8,923 nucleotides of DNA, taken from an uncultured bacterium. Its GTDB lineage: Bacteria > Planctomycetota > Phycisphaerae > Phycisphaerales > SM1A02. The stretch lies in assembly GCA_903938205.1 (NCBI GenBank), contig CAJACJ010000249.1, forward strand, positions 1 to 8,923, given 5' to 3'. Shown here one piece after another: positions 1 to 6,374 of this stretch (within the stretch, counting starts at the first letter, position 1; the number at the start of each line of letters is the position of its first letter). The position numbers and the translations under genes are program-made. A model generated the notes under the pieces. The model made no database searches. It was not told the DNA's origin and saw only the letters and a program-made list of their open reading frames with translations.

Positions 1-575
1 AGCCAAATGACGCCAAGCAGGTGCCAATACATTTCGCAGTAGACAATTCCTTCCGGGTGCTCCTTGAAATACGCTCCGCGGGCGGTCTTGCGCCACACGC
101 GAATCAACGGAACAAATCCTGCCAGTACATGCAGCGCATGTAAACCCGTGAGAATATAAAAACTCCACGCATACAGTGAATCGCCAAAGTGAATATTTTG
201 CCGCCACAGCGTGACCCACGCGAAAGTTTGTAGCGCAAGAAACGCGCAGGCCAACACCAAGGTCATGGCCATGGACTGATGCGCCTCTTGCGAACGCCCC
301 TGCCGCACATGGCGTGTGGCTTGGTGCATGGAGTAACTAGAAACTATGAGTGCCATGGTTGAAAACACAAGCGCACCAGGCAAGCCCGTCGCGCCCTCTG
401 GAATAAATGGATCCTCCAAGTTGGGATTCACCCGCACCACTACATACCCAATGATTGCGCCCAAAAACAGCATGGCAACCACCACCAGAAAAACCCACAT
501 GCCTAGAACTCCTGCGGCAAAGCGTTGCTGTATTCCCGCGAATGGGTCTATGAATGTTTGAGTTTTAACAGCCAC
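1..575 (-). CDS. Divergent cytochrome c oxidase subunit III-like protein (3' end beyond left edge)
   Basis: The frame is open from a TGA at 588-590 to the left edge and gives 191 complete residues. Five hydrophobic segments lie near residues 23-48, 65-85, 102-123, 135-157 and from 181 on. LGMW (24-27), TGLHALHVLAG (143-153) and YWH (183-185) identify the haem-copper oxidase subunit III family. Most of the protein is present, since family members of this type are about 200 residues; only a short tail should be missing. Compared with CoxC in this window, the conserved Glu of helix 1 is Val33 and the Asp after YWH is Gly188, so two carboxylates are lost. The likely start is GTG at 573-575, because the first in-frame ATG (Met26) would remove part of helix 1. 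No good Shine-Dalgarno site precedes it. It is probably an accessory membrane subunit of the oxidase, or a paralogue serving another oxidase. Family is sure; role is inferred. Confidence 0.85.
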   Translation of the reverse strand, partial: MAVKTQTFIDPFAGIQQRFAAGVLGMWVFLVVVAMLFLGAIIGYVVVRVNPNLEDPFIPEGATGLPGALVFSTMALIVSSYSMHQATRHVRQGRSQEAHQSMAMTLVLACAFLALQTFAWVTLWRQNIHFGDSLYAWSFYILTGLHALHVLAGFVPLIRVWRKTARGAYFKEHPEGIVYCEMYWHLLGVIW

Positions 576-698
576 AAGTTTGCGCCATCAAAAAATAATG
601 CTGTTTACACCGCAACGGGCTAGCCACCAAGTGTGTTCTAATTATTCGGATGTGCGTTTGTATCACCACGACATTGCACAACTGAAGTCGAGGCCGCA
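576..698 (-). other. Intergenic gap between coxD and the subunit III-like gene
   Basis: This 123-base gap is the longest in the window and the most likely place for an internal promoter or mRNA processing site. It contains a short palindrome, GGCTAGCC, and a T-run on the minus strand near 591-596, but no stable hairpin sits directly before the T-run, so I do not call a terminator. No hexamer pair is close enough to the sigma-70 consensus to call. A seven-codon ATG frame begins at 588 and overlaps the proposed GTG start of the next gene. Confidence 0.5.
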
Positions 699-1133
699 TC
701 ACGGACTGTATGGCTTAAAGCGTGCCACTGGCGCGCCTGGCGCGTTGGCTTGCAATGTGGACTCCGCATTGGGCGCATTCCCATCAAATTGGGTGTCGCG
801 ATATTGGTTTGTGTCCATGATCAAGAACGCCATCATTAATAAAACCAAGACCACGCTCACCACAAACACCAATGTGTTAAATGATCGATCCCAGCGCAAA
901 TGCATAAAGAACAAGCACACTAATGTTGCTTTGACCAAAGCCACGCCAAGGGCCACAACTATGTTGAACTCACCAATATCTATGTAGCGCACCGCGACCG
1001 TGATCACGGTCAACATAAGCAACGAGGTTCCAACAAACATAAGCAGCCATGTTGGAACCAAGTGGCCAACAATTGGGTGCGCGCCAGGATTTTTTCCACC
1101 AGTCTCTTGCGAAGTTGTTGCGGTGTGTGACAT
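699..1133 (-). CDS. coxD: Cytochrome c oxidase subunit IV, prokaryotic type (CoxD/CtaF-like)
   Basis: This 144-residue protein has three membrane helices, near 28-48, 56-77 and 86-106. The pattern H-x-VP before helix 1, LTVITV at its end, an Asn in helix 2 (N57) and VKATLV..FFMHL (67-79) is characteristic of the small bacterial subunit IV family related to CyoD. The subunit carries no redox centre and is thought to stabilise subunits I and III in the cytoplasmic membrane. The C-terminal tail of about 35 residues after helix 3 is rich in Ala, Asn and Pro and looks disordered. The ATG lies nine bases after the coxC stop. An AAGGG ribosome-binding site (1140-1144), overlapping that stop codon, is six bases upstream and supports this start. 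Its position right after coxC is the usual one. Confidence 0.9.
   Translation of the reverse strand: MSHTATTSQETGGKNPGAHPIVGHLVPTWLLMFVGTSLLMLTVITVAVRYIDIGEFNIVVALGVALVKATLVCLFFMHLRWDRSFNTLVFVVSVVLVLLMMAFLIMDTNQYRDTQFDGNAPNAESTLQANAPGAPVARFKPYSP
996..1011. repeat. Perfect 16-base palindrome inside coxD
   Basis: The sequence GACCGTGATCACGGTC equals its own reverse complement. It lies in the coxD codons for Thr-Val-Ile-Thr-Val, a segment conserved in the subunit IV family, so the protein sequence alone may explain it. Symmetry stops at the flanking bases. A regulatory role would be speculation. Confidence 0.6.
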
Positions 1134-1142
1134 GGTTGGCCC

Positions 1143-2117
1143 TTAGTGAATGAGATAGAACAGCGGAAAGAGGAATATCCAAATCAAATCGACAATGTGC
1201 CAATACAAACCGCCGACATCGACGGGCGTGAAATAGTCGCTGGAGAAATGACCAGCAATTGCGCGCTTCAGAAGCCACGCAATCACCACCATGCCAGCCA
1301 AAACGTGCACGCCGTGCAAGCCGGTCATGGCGTAATAAATGGCGAAGAACACATGTGCATTGGCCGGCATTTTCTTGTCGACCAAATGCGTCGCTGGATG
1401 CGCGAACGATGGATCATGCTCACCCGTTGGCAAGCCCTCCGCCTTGGCCATTTGCGATGGCGTTGCTAAACCAACCGGCGCGCGTGACGCCTGCTTGATT
1501 GCGCTGGCATCCACAGGTGGAGTTTGCGACAAGACTGGCACTGCAAAAACTGCGGGATTGACCGGAGTCAACGTAATGCTGGTTGTTGGAGTGACTGACA
1601 ACTCCTTCGCTTCCAACTCACCGACAGCATCGTGTGGCGGAACATAGAACGTGGTGCCCCAAACCAAATTGTCATGAATCTTGTGGCTGTACTCAAAGTA
1701 CTTAATCACCATAAAACCAATCGCGCCCATGAAAGTAAGGATTAAACAAATAATCAAACCCTTTTTGCGGTTTGTCTGGGCAAAGCGAACAGCAAGCGCC
1801 ATGGTGAGGCTGGAAAGAATAAGAACGCATGTGTTAATGCCGCCCATGATCGTGTCGAGATAGTGGCTGGAGTAACTGAACACTTCAGGAAAGCGATTTC
1901 GAAGCACTGCGTAGGCAACAAATAAACCGCCGAAGAACAAGACTTCGGTTGCCAAGAACAACCACATGCCAAGCTTTGCGCTGTCGAATTGATGATGCGG
2001 CGTATCAAAATGGTGCTGAAGAAACGGATACTTAGCGTGCTCGGCACTTCCATGAGCCTCGTCATGCGCGCTATGCGCATCATCCGCGTGATTGGGTTGC
2101 GATTGAAGTGTGGTCAA
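1143..2117 (-). CDS. coxC: Cytochrome c oxidase subunit III with large periplasmic insert
   Basis: This 324-residue protein is subunit III of the caa3 oxidase. It has five membrane helices, near 47-71, 92-111, 121-141, 252-281 and 303-323. Family motifs are LGMWLFLATEVLFF (49-62), with Glu58 matching the DCCD-reactive Glu90 of mitochondrial subunit III; MTGLHGVHVL (264-273); and YWHIVDLIW (305-313). Subunit III has no metal and supports proton uptake and stability of subunit I. Two things are odd. The first 42 residues hold nine His and are acidic. Between helices 3 and 4, residues about 155-250 form a Pro/Thr/Ala-rich loop of some 95 residues, which is much longer than usual. The start is TTG: no Met occurs before residue 51, inside helix 1, and a purine-rich site lies at a fitting distance upstream. 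It starts 28 bases after coxA. Confidence 0.93.
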   Translation of the reverse strand: MTTLQSQPNHADDAHSAHDEAHGSAEHAKYPFLQHHFDTPHHQFDSAKLGMWLFLATEVLFFGGLFVAYAVLRNRFPEVFSYSSHYLDTIMGGINTCVLILSSLTMALAVRFAQTNRKKGLIICLILTFMGAIGFMVIKYFEYSHKIHDNLVWGTTFYVPPHDAVGELEAKELSVTPTTSITLTPVNPAVFAVPVLSQTPPVDASAIKQASRAPVGLATPSQMAKAEGLPTGEHDPSFAHPATHLVDKKMPANAHVFFAIYYAMTGLHGVHVLAGMVVIAWLLKRAIAGHFSSDYFTPVDVGGLYWHIVDLIWIFLFPLFYLIH

Positions 2118-2122
2118 CGGTG

Positions 2123-2131
2123 TTCTCTTTT
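2123..2131 (-). promoter_or_regulatory. Purine-rich ribosome-binding site supporting the TTG start of coxC
   Basis: On the minus strand this reads AAAAGAGAA, five bases before the TTG codon at 2115-2117. It is a weak match to the Shine-Dalgarno consensus. It is the only such tract in the coxA-coxC gap, and it supports TTG as the start where no ATG or GTG start is available. Confidence 0.45.
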
Positions 2132-2145
2132 GAATGAGTTACGAA

Positions 2146-3858
2146 TCAATGCGAATTCTTGGTAGCTAAATTTGGATTCAATGTTGTATCAAGAGCTCGG
2201 TCAACAACATAGCCCTGCTCTTTTTCATCCCAACGTATGGCGGAGAAGTCGTAGCAATCACCCACGCGTGGTTGCGTGGCAAAATTATCAAATGGTGGCG
2301 GGCTAGCGCATTGCCATTCCAAACTGCGACCGCCCCAAGGATTTGCCGGCGCAAGACGCCCACCAAACAAGCTGGCCAACAAGTAGTACCCAGTGAGTAA
2401 AAATCCACTAGCCATGATGTAAGAACCAATCGTGCTGATCACGTGGTAAATCTGGTACTCAGGTTGATAGTCGTAGTAACGCCGCGGCATTCCCTGGCTG
2501 CCCAAGAAGAATTGCGTGAAGAAAGTCACATTGAAACCAATGAAGACGATGATGCACCCAATGCGCCCAAGATTTTCGTTGTACATGCGACCCGTAATCT
2601 TTGGCCACCAATGGTGTAGGCCACCAATCATGCCGATCAACGCGGATCCCATCATGACGTAATGAAAATGCGCGACCACGAAATACGTGTCATGCAAATG
2701 CACGTCGGTATTCAATGTAGCTAAATGAATTCCAGTAAGTCCACCAATGGTGAACAAGACAAGGAAAGACAATGCGTACAACATAGGCGTGTTCAACACA
2801 ATGTTGCCCTTGTACAAGGTGGACATCCAATTGAACACCTTAACGGCGCTGGGAATAGCCACGCTGAAAGAAATCAAACTAAAGAGCGTGTTGAGCAGTG
2901 GACTTTGACCGCTGATAAACATGTGGTGTCCCCAAACCAAGAAACTGAAAATGGCAATGGCAATTGAACTGAGCGCGATGAACTTGTAGCCAAAGATGTG
3001 GCGATGCGCGTGCACGCTGATGAGCTCGCTAATAATTCCCATGGCGGGAAGAATCATGATGTACACCGCAGGATGGCTATAGAACCAGAAGAAATGCTGA
3101 TATAGAACTGGATCGCCGCCCATGGATGGATCAAAGATTCCAATGTTGAACGCGCGCTCCACAATCAGCAGAAGCAACGTGATACCCAGCACTGGAGTTG
3201 CAAGAACTTGAATAATGGCGGTGGCATAAATGGCCCATAGAAAAAGCGGCATGCGGAACCATGTCATGCCAGGCGGACGCAACTTGTGCACGGTGACAAT
3301 GAAATTCAAACCAGTAAAGATGCTTGAGAAACCAAGAATAAATACGCCCGTGAGCGCGGGAATAACTCCGCCGGCTGGGGTTGTCGTTGAGTACGGTGTG
3401 TAGAAAGTCCAGCCCGTGTCAAAGCCACCAAGCAACAAGCTGCTTACGGTAAACAGTGCGCCAAAAATCCACAGGTAATAGCTGAAAAGATTCAGGCGCG
3501 GAAACGCAACGTCTTTGGCGCCCAACATAATGGGCATGATGAAGTTGCCAAGCGCGGCGGGAATACTGGGAATAATCACAAGGAACACCATGATGGCGCC
3601 GTGCAGTGTGAAGAAATGGTTGTAGACATCGGCAGTGACGCCTGGAATTGTTTGGCCTGGCGTGAGCAATTCTGTGCGCACCAACAACGCGAACACTCCG
3701 CCCACAAAGAAACTCACCAGCACGCTGACCAAATACATGACACCAATACGCTTGTGATCCAGCGTGAAGGCCCAACTCATAAATCCGCTCGTGTGCGTGA
3801 TGTAATTGTCGGGACGCGCAGCTGTGTCCAGTGGTTGTGAAATGTTGATTGTTGTCAT
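2146..3858 (-). CDS. coxA: Cytochrome c oxidase subunit I (A2-type haem-copper oxidase)
   Basis: This 570-residue protein is the catalytic subunit that reduces O2 to water and pumps protons. It has about twelve membrane helices. His86 and His399 fit the haem a ligands, His397 the haem a3 ligand, and His262, His311 and His312 the CuB ligands. Tyr266 fits the His-Tyr cross-link. The K-channel lysine is Lys340 (PSAVKVFNW) and the D-channel entry is Asp116 ([12 protein letters not shown]), with Asn104 nearby. The helix VI motif is YSHPAV (259-264) rather than GHPEV, so the proton-channel Glu is replaced by the Tyr-Ser pair that defines the A2 subfamily found in caa3 oxidases. The C-terminus after the last helix keeps the usual LEWQ..SPPP..NF pattern. 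It sits between coxB and coxC, as in most caa3 clusters. The ATG follows a 49-base AT-rich spacer. Confidence 0.97.
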   Translation of the reverse strand: MTTINISQPLDTAARPDNYITHTSGFMSWAFTLDHKRIGVMYLVSVLVSFFVGGVFALLVRTELLTPGQTIPGVTADVYNHFFTLHGAIMVFLVIIPSIPAALGNFIMPIMLGAKDVAFPRLNLFSYYLWIFGALFTVSSLLLGGFDTGWTFYTPYSTTTPAGGVIPALTGVFILGFSSIFTGLNFIVTVHKLRPPGMTWFRMPLFLWAIYATAIIQVLATPVLGITLLLLIVERAFNIGIFDPSMGGDPVLYQHFFWFYSHPAVYIMILPAMGIISELISVHAHRHIFGYKFIALSSIAIAIFSFLVWGHHMFISGQSPLLNTLFSLISFSVAIPSAVKVFNWMSTLYKGNIVLNTPMLYALSFLVLFTIGGLTGIHLATLNTDVHLHDTYFVVAHFHYVMMGSALIGMIGGLHHWWPKITGRMYNENLGRIGCIIVFIGFNVTFFTQFFLGSQGMPRRYYDYQPEYQIYHVISTIGSYIMASGFLLTGYYLLASLFGGRLAPANPWGGRSLEWQCASPPPFDNFATQPRVGDCYDFSAIRWDEKEQGYVVDRALDTTLNPNLATKNSH

Positions 3859-3907
3859 GACGCTTCTACTTTCAAAAATATATTTATAAATGATCGAACA
3901 AATTGCG
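3859..3907 (-). other. AT-rich coxB-coxA spacer
   Basis: This 49-base gap contains a markedly A+T-rich core (about 3870-3895), unlike the neighbouring coding DNA. On the minus strand the core includes TTTATAAATATATTTTT. Weak purine tracts (GAAAG, AGAAG) lie just before the coxA ATG. It could be a translation enhancer, an RNase site that sets the coxB:coxA ratio, or a weak internal promoter. The sequence does not decide between these, and I see no convincing -35/-10 pair. Confidence 0.4.
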
Positions 3908-5026
3908 TTACTTCATGCTCACTTTTGGGGCGGCTGGAACTTCTTTCAAATACTTGCCCTTGGTGTCAAACTCATCCATGTGCTTTATGAATCCAATGAC
4001 GGCATCAATGCCCTTGTCATTCAGTTGCCCCTTGAAACTTGGCATGGCGTTGGCATAACCAGCCACGACATGTTCGCCAGGATTTAAAATGGACGAACGA
4101 ATGTAGTCCTCTGGTGTTTGATATTGCTTGCCCGCGCCAATTTGACTTTGATAGCCAGTGCCATCGGTGAATTTGACATCGCCACCTTCGCCACCACTCA
4201 CGCGAGCCCACAAACCCTTCCACGATGGCCCGATGCCTTTGGTGCCGTCCAGTGAATGGCATTGCTGGCAACGCGCGTACAACTTTGGACCAGCGCGGAA
4301 ATACAATTCCTCTTCTGGAATTTTGTCCAACCATTGACTTTGCGCGGTCAGCCACGCGTCAAATTCTGGTTGGGCCAACGCGTAGACCTTGCGATTCATA
4401 TTGCTGTGGCCAGTGCCACAATACTCGGCGCAAAATAAATTATGTCCCCAGCCTTCAGGCGTGACATTATCTGTTTGAAACCACAAGTATGAATAGCGCC
4501 CGGGCACAAGATCCTTCTTCACACGGAAGTCAGGGATGTAGCAGCAATGCAGGACGTCGGAACTGCGCATGGACAACTTCACGGGTCGACCCGTTGGTAC
4601 ATACAAGTCATCGCTGGTGGCGCCGTTGGGATACTTGAAGAGCCATCCCCACTTTTGCGCGGTCACCGCGATCTCGTATGAATTCTTTGGTGGAGTCATG
4701 AAGTTCAAGTAATCACGGAATCCAAAGTAGAAAACGAAAATGACTATGAACAACGGCACAAGCGCCCAAGTCATTTCAAGCGGCAAGTGATGCAGCGGAC
4801 CATCCGTGCGGAAAGGACGATCCTTTTTCATGCGGTACTTCACCACCAAAATCACAAGCGCAATGACAATGCCTATGAAGAAGAAATAACAAATAATATT
4901 GATCCACCAAAACATCAGATCACTGTTGACGGCAAGATTGCTGTCCGGGGGTGGAAGCCACAAAGTGCGTCCTTCGCGCGGATCACCTGCGAGCAAGTTT
5001 GAAAAGATGGTGGATGGAATATTCAT
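3908..5026 (-). CDS. coxB: Cytochrome c oxidase subunit II with fused C-terminal cytochrome c (caa3 type)
   Basis: This 372-residue protein takes electrons from ACIII or cytochrome c and passes them to subunit I. Two membrane helices (about 37-63 and 86-104) form the usual hairpin; no cleavable signal peptide is evident. The aromatic [11 protein letters not shown] segment (125-135) precedes the cupredoxin domain. CuA ligands are complete: His160, then Cys199, Glu201 (backbone), Cys203, His207 and Met210 in [12 protein letters not shown]. Residues about 240-355 form a monohaem cytochrome c with CQQCH at 253-257 and a likely axial Met328 (AMPSFKG). This fusion marks a caa3 oxidase, so a separate soluble cytochrome c may not be needed. 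One oddity is that the CuA His is followed by two cysteines (LHCCYIP), where LHSF is usual. It lies 23 bases after the SCO gene; its ribosome-binding site is weak. Confidence 0.97.
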   Translation of the reverse strand: MNIPSTIFSNLLAGDPREGRTLWLPPPDSNLAVNSDLMFWWINIICYFFFIGIVIALVILVVKYRMKKDRPFRTDGPLHHLPLEMTWALVPLFIVIFVFYFGFRDYLNFMTPPKNSYEIAVTAQKWGWLFKYPNGATSDDLYVPTGRPVKLSMRSSDVLHCCYIPDFRVKKDLVPGRYSYLWFQTDNVTPEGWGHNLFCAEYCGTGHSNMNRKVYALAQPEFDAWLTAQSQWLDKIPEEELYFRAGPKLYARCQQCHSLDGTKGIGPSWKGLWARVSGGEGGDVKFTDGTGYQSQIGAGKQYQTPEDYIRSSILNPGEHVVAGYANAMPSFKGQLNDKGIDAVIGFIKHMDEFDTKGKYLKEVPAAPKVSMK

Positions 5027-5049
5027 TGGGGACTTCTATCTTTGGATGG

Positions 5050-5964
5050 CTAGTGCCTTGAGACCACTCCTGAAACAATATTTTTTGAGTTGAAAATTTC
5101 AGCATTTGGCGCCTTCAAACGCTTGGCGCGGGCCTCATTACGCAGCAACATCCACACCACTGTGCCAAGGGCCAGCAGAGTGACCGCGCCAGCAAGCTGC
5201 ATGACTCGATACGCCCAAATCACGTAGCCGCCTTTATTGGGGTCAAATTGATGGCACCAAAAGACAAACTGGTCGAATGTGGAGCCAAGTTGTCCTTCGC
5301 CGGCGCCCGTTAACGCCAGTCGTAAATCCGTTGGGGATTGAGCCACGCCAGGCAAATATTGCGCCAACCGACCGTCACCAGTGACAACAAATACGGCCGC
5401 TGGATGAGCGTATTCACCGTTGTCCATTTTGCGATAAGGAAATCCAACCGCGTCGGCAATGCCACGCACGCTTGCTTCTGAGCCCGTTAAAAATCGCCAG
5501 CCTTTTTCGCCGCCCGCGCGCGCATATTCCGCGGCGTAGCCCTTGCGTTTGGCGGCGGCAAGTTCAAATGTTTCCTCTGGGTTAATGCTGATAAACAACA
5601 CATCAAATTGGTCGCCCGCTGACCAATCAAGTCCTTGCATGCCACGAACCAAGCCGTTGAGCGCAAGACCGCACAGCATTGGGCACTTCATGTAGCCAAG
5701 TTGCACAAGCTTGGGGCGCCCGTCGGTGAAAAGTTCACCAAGCGTGATTGATTTTCCAGTTTCATCCACCAATGCAGATTGCATTGGCAACACAACGCCA
5801 CGTTGATCCTTCACTTCAAGACCCGCGAGTTCTTTGGGAGCGTCTGTGGTTTGCACCGGTGGTTCGTAGCCGTGTGGATCAAGCGGTCGCTGAGCAAAAA
5901 CTGATTGCGCCAAAGCCGCCACCGCGATCAAACAGATAAGCAGTGTGGCTTGGCGTGAATTCAT
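5050..5964 (-). CDS. sco: SCO1/SenC-family copper chaperone with C-terminal membrane anchor
   Basis: This 304-residue SCO-type thioredoxin-fold protein probably delivers copper to, or reduces, the CuA site of CoxB. An N-terminal signal sequence (about 6-24) ends in VFA-Q, so cleavage after Ala24 is likely and the main domain is periplasmic. Copper ligands are present: Cys94 and Cys98 in KCPMLCG and His187 in YAHPAAVFV. After the fold, residues 256-274 form a second hydrophobic helix with Arg and Lys following, so the protein is anchored by its C-terminus. Just before it, FWCHQFDPNKGGY (235-247) resembles a segment I recall from SCO proteins near ACIII and caa3 operons. Its ATG overlaps the preceding stop in ATGA, which points to translational coupling with the 133-residue membrane protein. 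Position between act and cox genes supports a role in oxidase assembly. Confidence 0.93.
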   Translation of the reverse strand: MNSRQATLLICLIAVAALAQSVFAQRPLDPHGYEPPVQTTDAPKELAGLEVKDQRGVVLPMQSALVDETGKSITLGELFTDGRPKLVQLGYMKCPMLCGLALNGLVRGMQGLDWSAGDQFDVLFISINPEETFELAAAKRKGYAAEYARAGGEKGWRFLTGSEASVRGIADAVGFPYRKMDNGEYAHPAAVFVVTGDGRLAQYLPGVAQSPTDLRLALTGAGEGQLGSTFDQFVFWCHQFDPNKGGYVIWAYRVMQLAGAVTLLALGTVVWMLLRNEARAKRLKAPNAEIFNSKNIVSGVVSRH

Positions 5965-6362
5965 TTTTGCGCCCCGGGTTGTATTGCAGGCTGAACCACG
6001 ACAGGTTTGTTCGTGACTGGCAAAGTTCGCGGCGCAGTCTTGGCATCTTGCACAACCATTTCCATGGCGCGATCAATTGGAATACGCGTGTAAGTCGCGG
6101 TTTTGCCATCTGGCAAAGTCCAGGTGTAATTGCTGTACACCGCCAACTCTTCACGTTGCGCGGCTCGCAATTGCTCCAAACTCAGCGTTGGTTGGTCAAT
6201 GATTTTGGCGTCCACTTCAAAGGAATCAACCTTGAAGTAGAAGGCGCTTGCCGCCACGACGATGACCACGAACACAACAATGCTGGCCAACGACCAGAAC
6301 CATGTGCTGCCTGGCTCAGGGTCATCAAGTTGCTTGAGAATGTCTGTTTGTGCGGTTGTCAT
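5961..6362 (-). CDS. Small single-helix membrane protein of unknown function between actF and sco
   Basis: I do not assign a function to this 133-residue protein. It has a polar N-terminus, one strong membrane helix (about 23-43), and an extracytoplasmic part with Leu-, Glu- and Gln-rich sequence (60-76). YTWTLPDG (79-86) and IPIDRAMEMV (94-103) follow, then a Pro/Val/Gln-rich tail. I recall the YxW...IPIDRAM pattern from small proteins encoded near SCO and oxidase genes in other bacteria, which suggests a conserved but uncharacterised family. It starts 12 bases after actF and overlaps sco by four bases (ATGA), so it is clearly part of the operon. It may be an accessory ACIII subunit, comparable in position to the small single-helix subunits of known complexes, or an assembly partner of SCO. 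There is no CxxCH and there are no cysteines, so a haem or thiol role is unlikely. Confidence 0.85.
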   Translation of the reverse strand: MTTAQTDILKQLDDPEPGSTWFWSLASIVVFVVIVVAASAFYFKVDSFEVDAKIIDQPTLSLEQLRAAQREELAVYSNYTWTLPDGKTATYTRIPIDRAMEMVVQDAKTAPRTLPVTNKPVVVQPAIQPGAQK

Positions 6363-6374
6363 TTCAATGTTCCA

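Noticed and set aside
346..561. A 71-codon plus-strand frame near the left edge
   Set aside because: It is antisense to the subunit III-like gene, whose conserved motifs run through the same bases.
576..698. Possible terminator or sigma-70 promoter after coxD
   Set aside because: The T-run lacks an adjacent stable stem, the GGCTAGCC palindrome is too short, and no -35/-10 pair is close to consensus with proper spacing.
580..987. A 135-codon plus-strand frame opposite coxD
   Set aside because: It lies antisense to a well-conserved subunit IV gene, has no recognisable domain, and its composition mirrors the opposite strand.
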